In this document: positions 21,935 to 30,721 of the stretch, piece by piece
Layout of the letters: every line of letters starts with the position of its first letter
How positions within the stretch are numbered: position 1 is the first letter of the stretch
Source: Bartonella sp. CM31XJBT
GTDB taxonomy: Bacteria; Pseudomonadota; Alphaproteobacteria; Rhizobiales; Rhizobiaceae
Length of the DNA stretch: 64,000 bases
Assembly: GCF_028618555.1 (NCBI RefSeq)
Contig: NZ_JAQITD010000006.1
Coordinates: 44,675 to 108,674 of the forward strand
Direction: 5' to 3'
The notes under the pieces: model-generated
Seen by the model: the letters and a program-made list of their open reading frames with translations, nothing else
Told to the model about the DNA's origin: nothing
Databases searched by the model: none
Made by a program: the position numbers and the translations under genes

Positions 21935-23584
21935 CTAGCGTGTAAGAGGTTTATAATTTGCATGCTTAGGATTAAGAGATTCCGCCCCAAGACGACGAAC
22001 TTTATCAGCCTCATATTCAGCAAAATTACCTTCAAACCATTCTACATGACCATCACCTTCAAAGGCTAAAATATGTGTTGCCAATCGATCAAGAAACATA
22101 CGATCATGCGATATGATAACTGCACAACCAGCAAAATTTTCCAATGCATCTTCCAATGCACCTAATGTTTCAGTATCAAGATCATTTGTCGGTTCATCAA
22201 GAAGAAGCACATTCCCCCCCTCTTTTAGAAGTTTCGCCAAATGTACGCGATTGCGCTGCCCTCCTGATAAATTTGCCACCTTCTGCTGCTGATCTGCCCC
22301 CTTGAAATTAAAAGCCCCGCAATAAGCGCGGCTATTCATCTCATATTTACCTAATTTAATAATGTCATTTCCACCAGAAATTTCCTCCCAAACAGTTTTA
22401 TCCCCCACCAAGGAATCGCGACTCTGATCCACATAACTCATGTGAACTGTTTCACCGATACGTATTTGACCTGAATCGGGCTGTTCCTGTCCCGTCAACA
22501 TTTTAAACAAGGTCGACTTTCCCATACCATTGGCCCCAATAACGCCGACAATGCCACCAGCAGGAAGTTTAAAAGAAAGAGAATCAATCAATACACGTTC
22601 ACCATAAGCTTTAGAGAGATTATCAACCTCAATAACAACCTGTCCTAATCTTTCTCCAATAGGAATAATAATTTGTGCCTCTCCAGGACGGCGCTCACGT
22701 GCTGCTTGAACCAACTCATCATAAGCCTTAATCCGAGCTTTTGACTTTGCTTGTCGCCCCTTTGGACTAGAAGCGATCCATTCTTGCTCACGTGATAAAG
22801 CACGTTGACGCGCTGCCTCTTCACGGCCTTCTTGAGCCAAACGCTTGGCTTTAGCCCCCAAATAAGCAGAATAGTTCCCCTCATAAGGAATACCTCTACC
22901 GCGATCTAACTCTAAAATCCAACCCGTTACATTGTCGAGAAAATAACGATCATGGGTTATCAAAAGCACAGCCCCTGGATATTCACGTAGATGCCTCTCA
23001 AGCCAAGCCGTCGTTTCAGCATCTAAATGGTTTGTCGGTTCATCCAAAAGTAATAAATCAGGTTTTGACAAAAGCAATTTACAAAGTGCAACACGCCGCT
23101 TCTCACCACCCGAAAGTTTTGTTACATCCCCATCGGCTGGCGGACAACCAAGAGCAGCCATAGCCATTTCCACTTGACTTTCTAAATCCCAAAGATTCTG
23201 ACTGTCAATAATGTCCTGAAGCTGTGCACTTTCATCAGCCGTTTCCTCGCTATAATTCATCATCAATTCGTTATAACGCTCAAGAATTTCCTGTTTATCT
23301 GCAACACCTTCCATTACATTGCCACGCACATCTTTGCTCGCATCAAGCAAAGGTTCTTGTGGTAGATAACCACAGCGTGCTCCTTCAGAAATCCATGCTT
23401 CTCCCGTATATTCCTTATCTAGCCCAGCCATAATACGTAAAATAGTTGACTTCCCCGCACCATTTGGCCCTAAAATACCGATCTTTGCATCTGGATAAAA
23501 AGACAAATGAATATTTTCTAGAACTTTTTTATTGCCGTAAGACTTGTTAAGCCCAGCCATATGATAGATAAATTGACGTGCCAT
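21935..23584 (-). CDS. ettA: Energy-dependent translational throttle protein EttA (ABC-F)
   Basis: ABC-F ATPase that binds the ribosomal E site and gates translation elongation by energy state. Two ATPase domains lie in one 549-residue chain with no membrane segment. The first has Walker A GPNGAGKST, signature LSGGEKRR and LLLLDEPTNHLD. The second has GANGMGKST, LSGGQRNRVHL and LLLDEPTNDLD. Between them lie the linker (PtIM) with its Arg/Lys-rich helix (RQAKSKARIKAYDELV) and the EttA arm region. Length and domain spacing fit EttA rather than the Uup or YheS paralogues. Transcribed alone. Confidence 0.95.
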   Translation of the reverse strand: MARQFIYHMAGLNKSYGNKKVLENIHLSFYPDAKIGILGPNGAGKSTILRIMAGLDKEYTGEAWISEGARCGYLPQEPLLDASKDVRGNVMEGVADKQEILERYNELMMNYSEETADESAQLQDIIDSQNLWDLESQVEMAMAALGCPPADGDVTKLSGGEKRRVALCKLLLSKPDLLLLDEPTNHLDAETTAWLERHLREYPGAVLLITHDRYFLDNVTGWILELDRGRGIPYEGNYSAYLGAKAKRLAQEGREEAARQRALSREQEWIASSPKGRQAKSKARIKAYDELVQAARERRPGEAQIIIPIGERLGQVVIEVDNLSKAYGERVLIDSLSFKLPAGGIVGVIGANGMGKSTLFKMLTGQEQPDSGQIRIGETVHMSYVDQSRDSLVGDKTVWEEISGGNDIIKLGKYEMNSRAYCGAFNFKGADQQQKVANLSGGQRNRVHLAKLLKEGGNVLLLDEPTNDLDTETLGALEDALENFAGCAVIISHDRMFLDRLATHILAFEGDGHVEWFEGNFAEYEADKVRRLGAESLNPKHANYKPLTR

Positions 23585-23745
23585 AAATTTCTCTTTATAT
23601 TGTGCGATATTAAAGATTAGGAATTTGAAAAAACTGCTTTTGCTTTTTGAAACTGTACAGTAAATAGCACTTACATCGTATCAAAAGCTTTTCGCTTTAT
23701 ATTGGTACATTTTTTCCAATCTCACAAGCCCCAGTATGGTCCTGA

Positions 23746-24282
23746 ATGCAAAAAAACATCTCCCTAAAAAGCAAAAAGCAAATCTTTTTAGCTGTACCTG
23801 AAACCTGTTATCAAACATTACCTCTCTTTTCCATACCAGATATAACATTGTATTTTTATCGTATTAAACCAACTTATCAATGTAATATGGTACCACAAAG
23901 AAAAGCAATTCTCTATGCGCCTTCTTTTCTCGCTTTATGGGCTTTATATTACGCAGTAAAAAATCCTTCTCTTTTTTCATCGATTTTTTGCTACGGAAAG
24001 CAATGGACCTCACCCCTTGCCTTGATATGGCTTAAATTACGTTTACAAAACGACCGCCGCCTTATGGGATCTGACGTCCCAAGCCCAATGATCATGAAAG
24101 CTTTGCATCAACACGTAGCAACAAATGAATACAGTGCACTTCCCATTGGTACGTGGTTACAATTCGTAAAAAACTATAAAACCAATTGTAAAAACTTATC
24201 CATCCCCCTCTTTTGGCTTGATAATTATAAAAATAATATCAATATCCAGCACATCATTTCAAAACTTCAAGACGATATATAG
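23746..24282 (+). CDS. Hypothetical protein, orphan
   Basis: A 178-residue protein that I do not recognise. It is basic and rich in aromatic and lysine residues, with two moderately hydrophobic stretches (ILYAPSFLALWALYYAV and SPLALIWLKL) and two cysteines. It has no signal peptide or known motif. The frame continues in the same direction into pncA, 46 bases later, so the two may be cotranscribed. The start is uncertain (weak SD). It could be a genus-restricted gene or the shortened remnant of a longer one. Confidence 0.6.
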   Translation: MQKNISLKSKKQIFLAVPETCYQTLPLFSIPDITLYFYRIKPTYQCNMVPQRKAILYAPSFLALWALYYAVKNPSLFSSIFCYGKQWTSPLALIWLKLRLQNDRRLMGSDVPSPMIMKALHQHVATNEYSALPIGTWLQFVKNYKTNCKNLSIPLFWLDNYKNNINIQHIISKLQDDI

Positions 24283-24328
24283 CTTTTTAAAAATACGATA
24301 AAAGCTCATCTCGTATAGGAATATATTT

Positions 24329-24937
24329 ATGGAAAAAAAAGCCTTAATCGTCATTGATGTTCAAAATGACTTCTTACTAGGTGGAGCACTTGCCGTACCA
24401 CAAGGTGATGCTATTTTACCCGCCGTCAATAATCTCATAAATCATTTTGACCACGTTATCTTAACCCAAGACTGGCATCCCAAAAACCATTGCAGCTTTG
24501 CTTCCTGCTATCCTGAAAAAAAGCCCTATGATACAGTCATTCTTGACTATGGTCCTCAAATACTTTGGCCTGATCATTGTATACGAGGAACACAAGGAGC
24601 AGAATTCCATCCATCTCTTAGAGTAGAAAAGGCACAACTTATCCTTAGAAAAGGCTATAATCAAAAAATGGATAGCTATTCTGCTTTTCTTGAAAATGAT
24701 CAAAAAACACCAACAGGTTTACAAGTTTATCTCAAAGAACATGGTTTTACTAAGCTCATTATGTGTGGCTTAGCAACTGATTTTTGTGTCGGATTTTCTG
24801 CTCTTCACGCTATGCAATGCGGTTTTAAAGTCAGTGTTTCATTAAATGCCTGTGCTGGTATTGATGTAAACGGATCACTAAACACTATGCTTAAAACGAT
24901 GAACGAAGCTGGTATAGAACTTTTAATGGTCTCTTAA
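24329..24937 (+). CDS. pncA: Bifunctional nicotinamidase/pyrazinamidase
   Basis: Isochorismatase-fold hydrolase that deaminates nicotinamide to nicotinate for NAD salvage (and activates pyrazinamide). The catalytic triad context is visible: Asp in VIDVQNDF (about residue 10), a Lys in the middle, and the nucleophilic Cys in CGLATDFCVG (C153). Metal ligands come from DWHPKNHCSF (Asp and two His). Length 202 is normal. AGGAATAT precedes the ATG. Confidence 0.95.
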   Translation: MEKKALIVIDVQNDFLLGGALAVPQGDAILPAVNNLINHFDHVILTQDWHPKNHCSFASCYPEKKPYDTVILDYGPQILWPDHCIRGTQGAEFHPSLRVEKAQLILRKGYNQKMDSYSAFLENDQKTPTGLQVYLKEHGFTKLIMCGLATDFCVGFSALHAMQCGFKVSVSLNACAGIDVNGSLNTMLKTMNEAGIELLMVS

Positions 24938-25377
24938 AATATCCTTCTCTAATCTACCATTATAATACACTGATTTATAAAGGATAAATTATTTTACACA
25001 TATTTAAGTAAGAGTCCAGAATATCGTAAATTCTCTCATTTCAAACCTGTTTCAAAAACATTCTCTTACACGTTACAAAGAGAATCAATGTATGAATAAA
25101 TCATTCAAGAAAACAGTAAGAATGCTTCTTATGACCCATTAAATGCAAGAGCTTGTCATAATATTGAAAGCTGGTAAAAAGTATAACATCAGCTTTCTGT
25201 CTTATATTTAGGTCAAAAAGTATCCTAGAGATTGTACATTATTCCCTTCATGGGTAGTATCATGCAATGAACTCAACTTTAAAAAACGCAAATAAGCAAT
25301 AAAATAGTATTTTATTTTGCATGACAGACCTCTTTCTATTCAAAGATATGCGATAAACAAAAGCGTGAAAATCTCCA
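24938..25377. other. Intergenic stretch with a family 1 repeat
   Basis: 440 bases between convergent pncA and the DUF475 gene, with no supported gene. 24960-25200 carries family 1 repeat blocks. No clear terminator was seen for either gene. Confidence 0.5.
24960..25200 (+). repeat. Dispersed degenerate repeat, family 1
   Basis: It shares AAGTAAGAGTCCAGAATATC and a CATTCTCTTACA block with 21480-21550, and ends in an AAAGCTGG...ATCAGCTTTC segment. More diverged than the 21.4-kb copy. Confidence 0.4.
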
Positions 25378-26436
25378 TTACTTAGACACAACATGTTTAT
25401 ACAATTGACGATTCTTAAAACGAATCGAAGAATATAATGCCATTCCAATAATACAGATTCCCACAAGTCCTGTTAAAACTTCAGGAACCGATATAATCGT
25501 TTGCAGATACATAATCACTGCAAGAACTAGAATTGCATAAAAAGCACCATGCTCTAAATAACGATAATGCAATAATGTTCCCGATTCAACCAACATAATT
25601 GTCATAGAACGAACGTAAAATGCACCGATACCAAGACCTATCGCAATAATAAAAAGGTTATGTGAAAAGGCAAAAGCACCAACCACGCCATCGAAAGAAA
25701 AACTAGCATCAAGAACTTCTAAATAAAGAAACGACCCTACTCCCCCGTGAGCTACTGTTGTTAAAGTCTTTTGAGGAGTATCCAAGAGATGACCAACAAC
25801 TTCAACACCGATAAAGGTCAAAAGTCCATAAAGGGCTGCCAATAAAAAAGTTATTTTATTTTCTGCGTCAATCTGACCTGAAACAAATAAGATCAAAATC
25901 AAAACAATTGCAATATCAATTCCAACAAGCGCCCCAAACTTTTGAGCAGGTCTCTCTATAACATTAAGCCAATGCACCTCTTTTTCAGAATCAAAAAAAT
26001 ATTTTAAGCCAACCATCATAAGGAAAGTTCCTCCAAAAGCAGCAATCCCCATATGCGCATCGGTTAAAACTTCAGCATATCGATGTGGTTCCCATATCGC
26101 TAATTTGACTGCCGCAATTGGATTAATCCCAACAGCAACGACAACCACCAATAATGGAAAAACAATTCGCATCCCAAATACAGCTATCAAAATGCCCCAT
26201 ATAAGAAAACGACGACGCCACAATGGACTCATTCTACTAAGAACACGCGCATTGATAATAGAATTATCAAAAGATAAAGAAATTTCCAAAATTCCTAAAA
26301 CAACGCAAATAAAAAAATATTTAAGAAAACCAGTAATACTTTCCGTTTCAAACCAACCAATAACCCCTCCTAAAAAGACACCAATAATCGTGAAAAAAAA
26401 AGCAAACCCAAAATAGCGTAATAGGGCCATGATCAT
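25378..26436 (-). CDS. DUF475 family integral membrane protein (TerC-like)
   Basis: A 352-residue polytopic protein with about nine hydrophobic segments. The signature LEISLSFDNSIINARVLSRM near residue 50 and DASFSFDGVVGAFAFSHN in the C-terminal half are internal pseudo-repeats. They have the acidic E..SFDN motif shared by the TerC/DUF475 superfamily. These proteins are thought to handle metal ions (tellurite/Mn-related families), but DUF475 itself has no assigned substrate. Single transcription unit. The ATG giving MIMALLRYFG or the next ATG may be the start. Confidence 0.88.
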   Translation of the reverse strand: MIMALLRYFGFAFFFTIIGVFLGGVIGWFETESITGFLKYFFICVVLGILEISLSFDNSIINARVLSRMSPLWRRRFLIWGILIAVFGMRIVFPLLVVVVAVGINPIAAVKLAIWEPHRYAEVLTDAHMGIAAFGGTFLMMVGLKYFFDSEKEVHWLNVIERPAQKFGALVGIDIAIVLILILFVSGQIDAENKITFLLAALYGLLTFIGVEVVGHLLDTPQKTLTTVAHGGVGSFLYLEVLDASFSFDGVVGAFAFSHNLFIIAIGLGIGAFYVRSMTIMLVESGTLLHYRYLEHGAFYAILVLAVIMYLQTIISVPEVLTGLVGICIIGMALYSSIRFKNRQLYKHVVSK

Positions 26437-26790
26437 TCCTCAAAGTTTATTTTCTACTTCATCTAAAGCACACCCAGTACAAATCCAAAGTTTGCATCTC
26501 TTTAAAGTTGCATCTATTAATGCAGAGGTGTATAGAATATATATGGTAAAGTTACATGAAAATTCTCTCAAAAAAAGCAAGAGACAAATGTAGCAAACAA
26601 GGAATTTTGTTTTGAAGTGAATATCAATTGTCAATACAATAAGTGAAAGATTGCTTTCTATCCACGAAAATAAAAAAATAAAAAGAAATTAAAGCTATAA
26701 TATTGACATTATATCATAGAATATTAATACATAGTGTGCTTTTATTATTTAATGATTTATACCATGATGATTTACCGAGGGAGATAATTC
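26437..26790. other. Divergent promoter region
   Basis: 354 bases between divergent DUF475 and XRE genes. AT-rich. Promoters for both are expected, but boxes could not be assigned firmly. The frame on the minus strand at 26440-26634 shows no protein character. Confidence 0.45.
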
Positions 26791-27330
26791 GTGGCACGTC
26801 CTGAAACTGAATCAAAAACCATATTTGGAAAACGTTTACGTTATGTACGTCTTGCTTTAGGCGATCCATCACGTGAAACCTTAGCTAAAAGTTTTAGCAT
26901 GACAAAAAATTCCATTGCTTTTTATGAGCGTGGAGAGAGAGAACCCAATCTTAGTGTCTTACAAACATACCGCACGTTATATGGTGTCAATATTAATTGG
27001 CTTTTAACTGGACAAGGAAAAATGTTTGACACCGAATATACAAAAGGTGATTTTGACTGGAATTATTTTATTAAAAAAATCGAGGGACTGGAAGAAACAC
27101 TTGCCGATAGTGATCGTAACGAAAAACTAAATCAAGAAAAAATCGACAGTTCTTATGAAAAATTGCAGCAATATTTGTCAAGACAAGGTTTATCAAATAG
27201 TTTTAACCCTAAAACTACAACCTCTCTTATCGATATGAAAGCTAAAATGGCCAATTCTTACACCCTTAGCTTATTCATTGATTTACTCATTCGAAGCGTA
27301 TCCCAAAAAGAGGTTATAGCTAATCAATAA
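26791..27330 (+). CDS. XRE-family transcriptional regulator (phage-repressor type)
   Basis: A 179-residue DNA-binding protein. The helix-turn-helix covers about residues 12-68 (FGKRLRYVRLALGD, then ETLAKSFSMTKNSIAFYERG and EPNLSVLQTYRTLYGVNINW). LLTGQGKMF follows it, as in CI/C2-type repressors. The rest is a polar helical tail with no protease or ligand domain. GTG start preceded by GAGGGAGATAATTC, a strong ribosome site. A long stem-loop follows at 27372-27412. Genus-specific XRE regulators paired with small RNAs (Brt/Trp) have been described in Bartonella henselae; whether this gene belongs to them is unknown. Confidence 0.85.
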   Translation: MARPETESKTIFGKRLRYVRLALGDPSRETLAKSFSMTKNSIAFYERGEREPNLSVLQTYRTLYGVNINWLLTGQGKMFDTEYTKGDFDWNYFIKKIEGLEETLADSDRNEKLNQEKIDSSYEKLQQYLSRQGLSNSFNPKTTTSLIDMKAKMANSYTLSLFIDLLIRSVSQKEVIANQ

Positions 27331-27719
27331 ACGTCTATTTCAAAAGAAAAAACAAGAAATGATTAAACTCTACCAGTATGGAGAAAAGTGTTTTTACTTT
27401 ATCCGTGCTGGTGGAATTTTGTATAATTTATAAATTTTGTTTCTGTAACGACAATAAAAATATTTGCGTTGTAAGTGAAAGTATAGTGTCTTTAACTTAA
27501 AAAAATAATTTTATAGTATAAAATTCTCATTCATATCTTATTGACAAGAAATTTTTTCTTGTTAAAAGAATAATAGCTCTCATAGAAATTATTTTTTAAG
27601 TCAGAAAATTTAAGGGGAATATATTGACGACTTCCTATAGAGACATACATTAATGTTTACAAACGGATTAGTTAAATATTTATCCTGAAAATTATCAGCT
27701 ATTTTATGAGGTGAGAAAC
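27331..27719. other. Intergenic stretch with one strong stem-loop
   Basis: 389 bases between the XRE gene and the DUF1508 gene. The only structure seen is the hairpin at 27372-27412; the remainder is AT-rich without a gene. Confidence 0.5.
27372..27412 (+). terminator. Long stem-loop after the XRE gene, possible terminator
   Basis: ACCAGTATGGA pairs with TCCGTGCTGGT (two G-T pairs), and inside it AAAGT pairs with ACTTT around a GTTTTT loop. Only a short T run follows (GGAATTTTG), so it may be a terminator or a structured RNA element. Confidence 0.45.
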
Positions 27720-27899
27720 ATGTATTTTGAGGTGTTTCAAGGAGTTCACAATCAATGGTACTGGCGTTTAATCTCAGGAGATGCACAAAAAATTGCTTTT
27801 TCTAGTAAAGGCTATCCAACAAAACAAGATATCCTAATCAATATTGAGCAAATAAAAGAAGTTACACATAAGGCTCTTATTAGAGAACTACAATCCTAA
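27720..27899 (+). CDS. DUF1508 (YegP-like) small protein
   Basis: A 59-residue protein starting MYFEVFQGVHNQWYWRL. It matches the single-repeat DUF1508 pattern: F-E-x-x-x-x-x-x-x-x-W-R-L at the start, then a glycine/serine-rich SSKGYPTKQD and INIEQIKEVTH. Function unknown; a fold seen as tandem repeats in YegP. I start at the ATG preceded by GAGGTGAGAAAC rather than the GTG three codons upstream, which overlaps that ribosome site. A clear terminator lies about 85 bases after the stop. Confidence 0.8.
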   Translation: MYFEVFQGVHNQWYWRLISGDAQKIAFSSKGYPTKQDILINIEQIKEVTHKALIRELQS

Positions 27900-28430
27900 C
27901 GTTCTTTACCATTAAAACAAGCGTTTATTTTGTATAATGGTATGTTGAGTTATTTTTGTGACAAATGAACAGTGATTGTTTTTCCCTCAATGAGAGGGCG
28001 TTTTTTGTATTATTTCTGACGCTTACAAATAACAGTCATATTCTTACAGATTATGTGTTTATTTTCAATCACACACAAATCTCTATAGCCTTTATCAAAA
28101 AGAAAATCTCTTAAGTCTTGTATTTTTCATAAAAAATAAACGCACATGAAGAGAAGATAAACATCAATGAGAGATATAATTACTCTACAAGATATTAATA
28201 TCTTTTACGTTCATATTCCTCTTCTGTATCTGATAATCATAACTGACTTACCCATTTCATCTTCATAAAAAGCAAATATCTCTTTCTTCCTATTATCATG
28301 CAACTTTTTATACCTATTAGCTGAAACTATCGTAGCATTTATACCTTACATCTAAAAGGAACGTGCAAAATTGTTTCCAGCAATAATATAAAATTGCTGG
28401 ATTGTATAGACGCGCTTTTTAATAACCAGC
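27900..28430. other. Intergenic region, terminator at its start
   Basis: 530 bases between DUF1508 and the small minus-strand gene at 28431. It contains the terminator at 27984-28006. The rest shows no gene. Confidence 0.5.
27984..28006 (+). terminator. Intrinsic terminator of the DUF1508 gene
   Basis: CCCTC-AATGA-GAGGG hairpin followed by CG and six T residues. Good rho-independent form on the plus strand. Confidence 0.75.
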
Positions 28431-28601
28431 CTACCTATAAACTGGTTTATCATCATAAACTCTTATTTTATGACCAACGACGCTCTGTCTTATAAACTTA
28501 AATGTTTTCATAAAATCAGAGTAAACTTGAATATTCTCTTCTAATACAATATCTCCATCAGCACCATAATTGGCTTCATTAAAGTTTATCTCTCTCGTCA
28601 T
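28431..28601 (-). CDS. Small hypothetical protein (56 residues)
   Basis: An open frame starting MTREINFNEANYGADGDIV and ending RVYDDKPVYR. The composition is that of a real soluble protein, unlike the surrounding A/T-driven frames. A possible ribosome site (AGGAAG) lies about ten bases upstream. It follows the 103-residue coiled-coil protein on the same strand with a 52-base gap, so the two may form an operon. No homologue is recognised. It could be the remaining end of a longer gene. Confidence 0.55.
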   Translation of the reverse strand: MTREINFNEANYGADGDIVLEENIQVYSDFMKTFKFIRQSVVGHKIRVYDDKPVYR

Positions 28602-28653
28602 TCCAATCTTCCTAACACATTTTCAAACCCTTTAATGCAAAATATGAATACAA

Positions 28654-28965
28654 TCACTCTTTATCATCTTCAGATTTAAGCATTTTTTTATATTTCTTTT
28701 CATTTTTTTCATATTGCTTAATTTGTTTTTTCAGTTTTTCAATTGCTTGGTCACGTCTTTTAATCACCATACTTTGCTCTCTAATAGCTCTATCTCGTTC
28801 TTCAGTCATCTTCATAGAATCTCTTAAAAACTCATGCTTTATTCTTCTAGATTCCTCTTTTAAAATTTTCACTTGACTGCGATAATATAAAGAAAACCGA
28901 AATATAACCCCGCTGCACAACAAAACAACAACCATTGCTCCCAATAAAATTTCGTTTACACTCAT
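28654..28965 (-). CDS. Small membrane protein with coiled-coil tail
   Basis: A 103-residue protein. The N-terminal membrane helix is at about 6-26 (ILLGAMVVVLLCSGVIF), followed by a highly charged helix to the end, almost certainly coiled coil (EERDRAIREQSMVIKRRDQA, KLKKQIKQYEKNEKKYKK). It resembles the general design of phage spanins and Rz-like or conjugation accessory proteins, but nothing specific supports such a role. Upstream partner of the 56-residue gene. Confidence 0.6.
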   Translation of the reverse strand: MSVNEILLGAMVVVLLCSGVIFRFSLYYRSQVKILKEESRRIKHEFLRDSMKMTEERDRAIREQSMVIKRRDQAIEKLKKQIKQYEKNEKKYKKMLKSEDDKE

Positions 28966-29232
28966 TTGGATCTCCCTTAATTGTCGCTCAAGTGATCATC
29001 TTGACCAATTTATTTCATCCTCAATCAAAAAAAGAATGCAATAAATTGCATGTTCCAAGTGTGAACAATCACTCTCGGCATTCTTATTTTCTCCATTAAA
29101 GCATTGATCAATGGCGCAAACAAATCTCTGAAAGCGGCTAAATCTACACTCACACCAATTATTTGCGACACATTTATTGACACAAAATACAAAAAATAAG
29201 GAACGTCAAATAAAACTAACGACGCAATGCAA

Positions 29233-29870
29233 TCATAAAAGCCTTGCCCAAATCGTTCCTATCTTCCTTTTTACGCCATGTGGAATGCGGCTATATGAAA
29301 GTTTTTCATTATTACAAAAATCTTCACTGTCACAAAGCACAGCATTTCTGTAAAATTTTGCCTTCCCACAAATCTTTACATCACCATAAACTAAAGCATC
29401 ATTATAAACTCGAGCCTTTCTACAATCACGAGTATCACCATAAAATTCAATACATTGAACATTCAAAACTTGATCAAAAAAGACCGCATTAGCGTAAACA
29501 TATGCATCTCCACTCATATTCAAATAACGATAAAGCTCTTATTTTTCATAAACATGCAAACTCTTACGAACGACTACACAACCATATGTTAATGCATTGT
29601 TATAAATAACAATATCATTGTAAACACAGACTTCATTATAAACCGCAGCATCATAAAAACACACTCATCCCCATAAGGGCATTGATCGAATGTATAATTC
29701 TACCAAACAACCACCTTTGTGGATCAGATTACCTTCCTGTTTAATAAAATATCCAAGATCACTTTTTTGATATTTCCCAATTTTTTAATGCATATATACG
29801 ATATACCATCTGATAGTGATCTAATTTATTACAATAAAGGAGAAATCAGTATTCTTTGCCTATGAATTTA
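29233..29870 (-). pseudogene. Broken hexapeptide-repeat (left-handed beta-helix) protein
   Basis: The minus strand encodes pieces of a protein of the type found in phage and prophage regions: a YRIYALKN/LGNIKK/GDLG head, then EGNLIHKGG, then short repeats ending in V-Y or A-Y. The pieces lie in different frames. YRIYALKN, LGNIKK and GDLGYFIKQEGNLIHKGGCLV need three frames within 60 bases. AAVYNEVCVYNDIVIYNNA follows another shift, and a TAA at about 29540 interrupts before the last open part (MNMSGDAYVYANAVFFDQV, 29233-29523). At least three frameshifts and a stop make it a pseudogene. The last 96-codon frame could still be translated. Confidence 0.7.
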
Positions 29871-30239
29871 CATTTTTTCTACAGCCATTATCCTATCTCT
29901 TAAGGCTCTAAAGCTTCGTTATATTCACATACTACCTCAACGCAGAATTTTTTTACAAATTCTGATGTTGGGGTATATCTTGATTTATAATGCTGCTACG
30001 TATACTATCACAGTGAAATCTCATAAACATACGAGTGTGTATCGCCCTTTCTGGTATACACATTTACTTTTTCACAACCGTGGAACTAAGCAACCATTTT
30101 TATTGATTCGAATCTGAAAGTGTATGGGGACATTTTGTTATTAGTTAAAAACAACTCTATATGCTTCCTTAGCGAAGAGCTACACATGGATATTTTCACG
30201 CTCCTTGTATCATATATTCTGGATTCGCAACGCAATATT
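29871..30239. other. Intergenic region with a possible gene remnant
   Basis: On the minus strand near 29895-30000 a short frame ends in YTPTSEFVKKFCVEVVCEYN and has coding-like composition, but stops lie just upstream in the same frame. Probably the end of another decayed gene. Nothing else seen. Confidence 0.3.
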
Positions 30240-30253
30240 AACGCTATAGCGTA
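30240..30253 (+). promoter_or_regulatory. Palindromic operator candidate upstream of the XRE gene
   Basis: The perfect 12-bp palindrome ACGCTATAGCGT sits about 20 bases before the XRE start codon. The same half-sites recur at 30722-30735 in front of the opposing small gene. This is a typical layout for an autoregulating XRE repressor. Confidence 0.55.
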
Positions 30254-30272
30254 AATATGTAAAGGTCTAAAA

Positions 30273-30587
30273 ATGACAAAGACTGAAAAAGATTGGTTCC
30301 AACGCTTAGTTGAATTGATAAAAAGTGACGGACGAACAATGATTGAAATAAGCAGAGCTGCAGGCTGTGGACAAAATTACGTCCAACAAATGATAAATGG
30401 GGGAAAGAGGCCTTCTGTAGATAAACTCATGGCTATTTTGAACACACTGGGAAATGCTAGTGCCATATATGTAATAACTGGTTTCAACATCTCCGATGAA
30501 GATTTAAAACTCATAACTTTGATTTCGTCTGGAGATAAAAAGAAGATTGAAGCCTTAAATGTTCTGTTGAATGAGCAGAATCTGTAG
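30273..30587 (+). CDS. Small XRE-family repressor
   Basis: A 104-residue DNA-binding protein. The helix-turn-helix is at about 21-61 (TMIEISRAAGCGQNYVQQMI, GGKRPSVDKLMAILNTLG), followed by a short hydrophobic segment and a helical tail ending in ALNVLLNEQNL. AAAGG lies eight bases before the ATG. A palindromic operator candidate lies just upstream. Its last 77 bases overlap, in antisense, the 3' end of a small minus-strand gene. Resembles phage or plasmid maintenance repressors. Confidence 0.8.
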   Translation: MTKTEKDWFQRLVELIKSDGRTMIEISRAAGCGQNYVQQMINGGKRPSVDKLMAILNTLGNASAIYVITGFNISDEDLKLITLISSGDKKKIEALNVLLNEQNL

Positions 30588-30693
30588 AATTTTCTACTTT
30601 ATCCAATATCGCTTGCTTTTGAGACGTCGATAAAGACTCCCATTTCACAATAATATCAGATAAAGTTGTTTCAAATTTTTTATCATTCTTCAT
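30511..30693 (-). CDS. Small protein convergent with and overlapping the XRE repressor
   Basis: A 60-residue frame starting MKNDKKFETTLSDIIVKWES. The start was chosen for the GGAG seven bases upstream; longer versions start at 30699 or beyond. The acidic/helical first 35 residues (SLSTSQKQAILDKVENS) look like a real protein. The part antisense to the XRE gene is less protein-like. An AACGCTAAAGCGTT palindrome 29 bases upstream of the start matches the one in front of the XRE gene. No homologue recognised. Confidence 0.5.
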   Translation of the reverse strand: MKNDKKFETTLSDIIVKWESLSTSQKQAILDKVENSTDSAHSTEHLRLQSSFYLQTKSKL

Positions 30694-30721
30694 AGTCATA
30701 CTCCATGTAGTCAAACTATAT

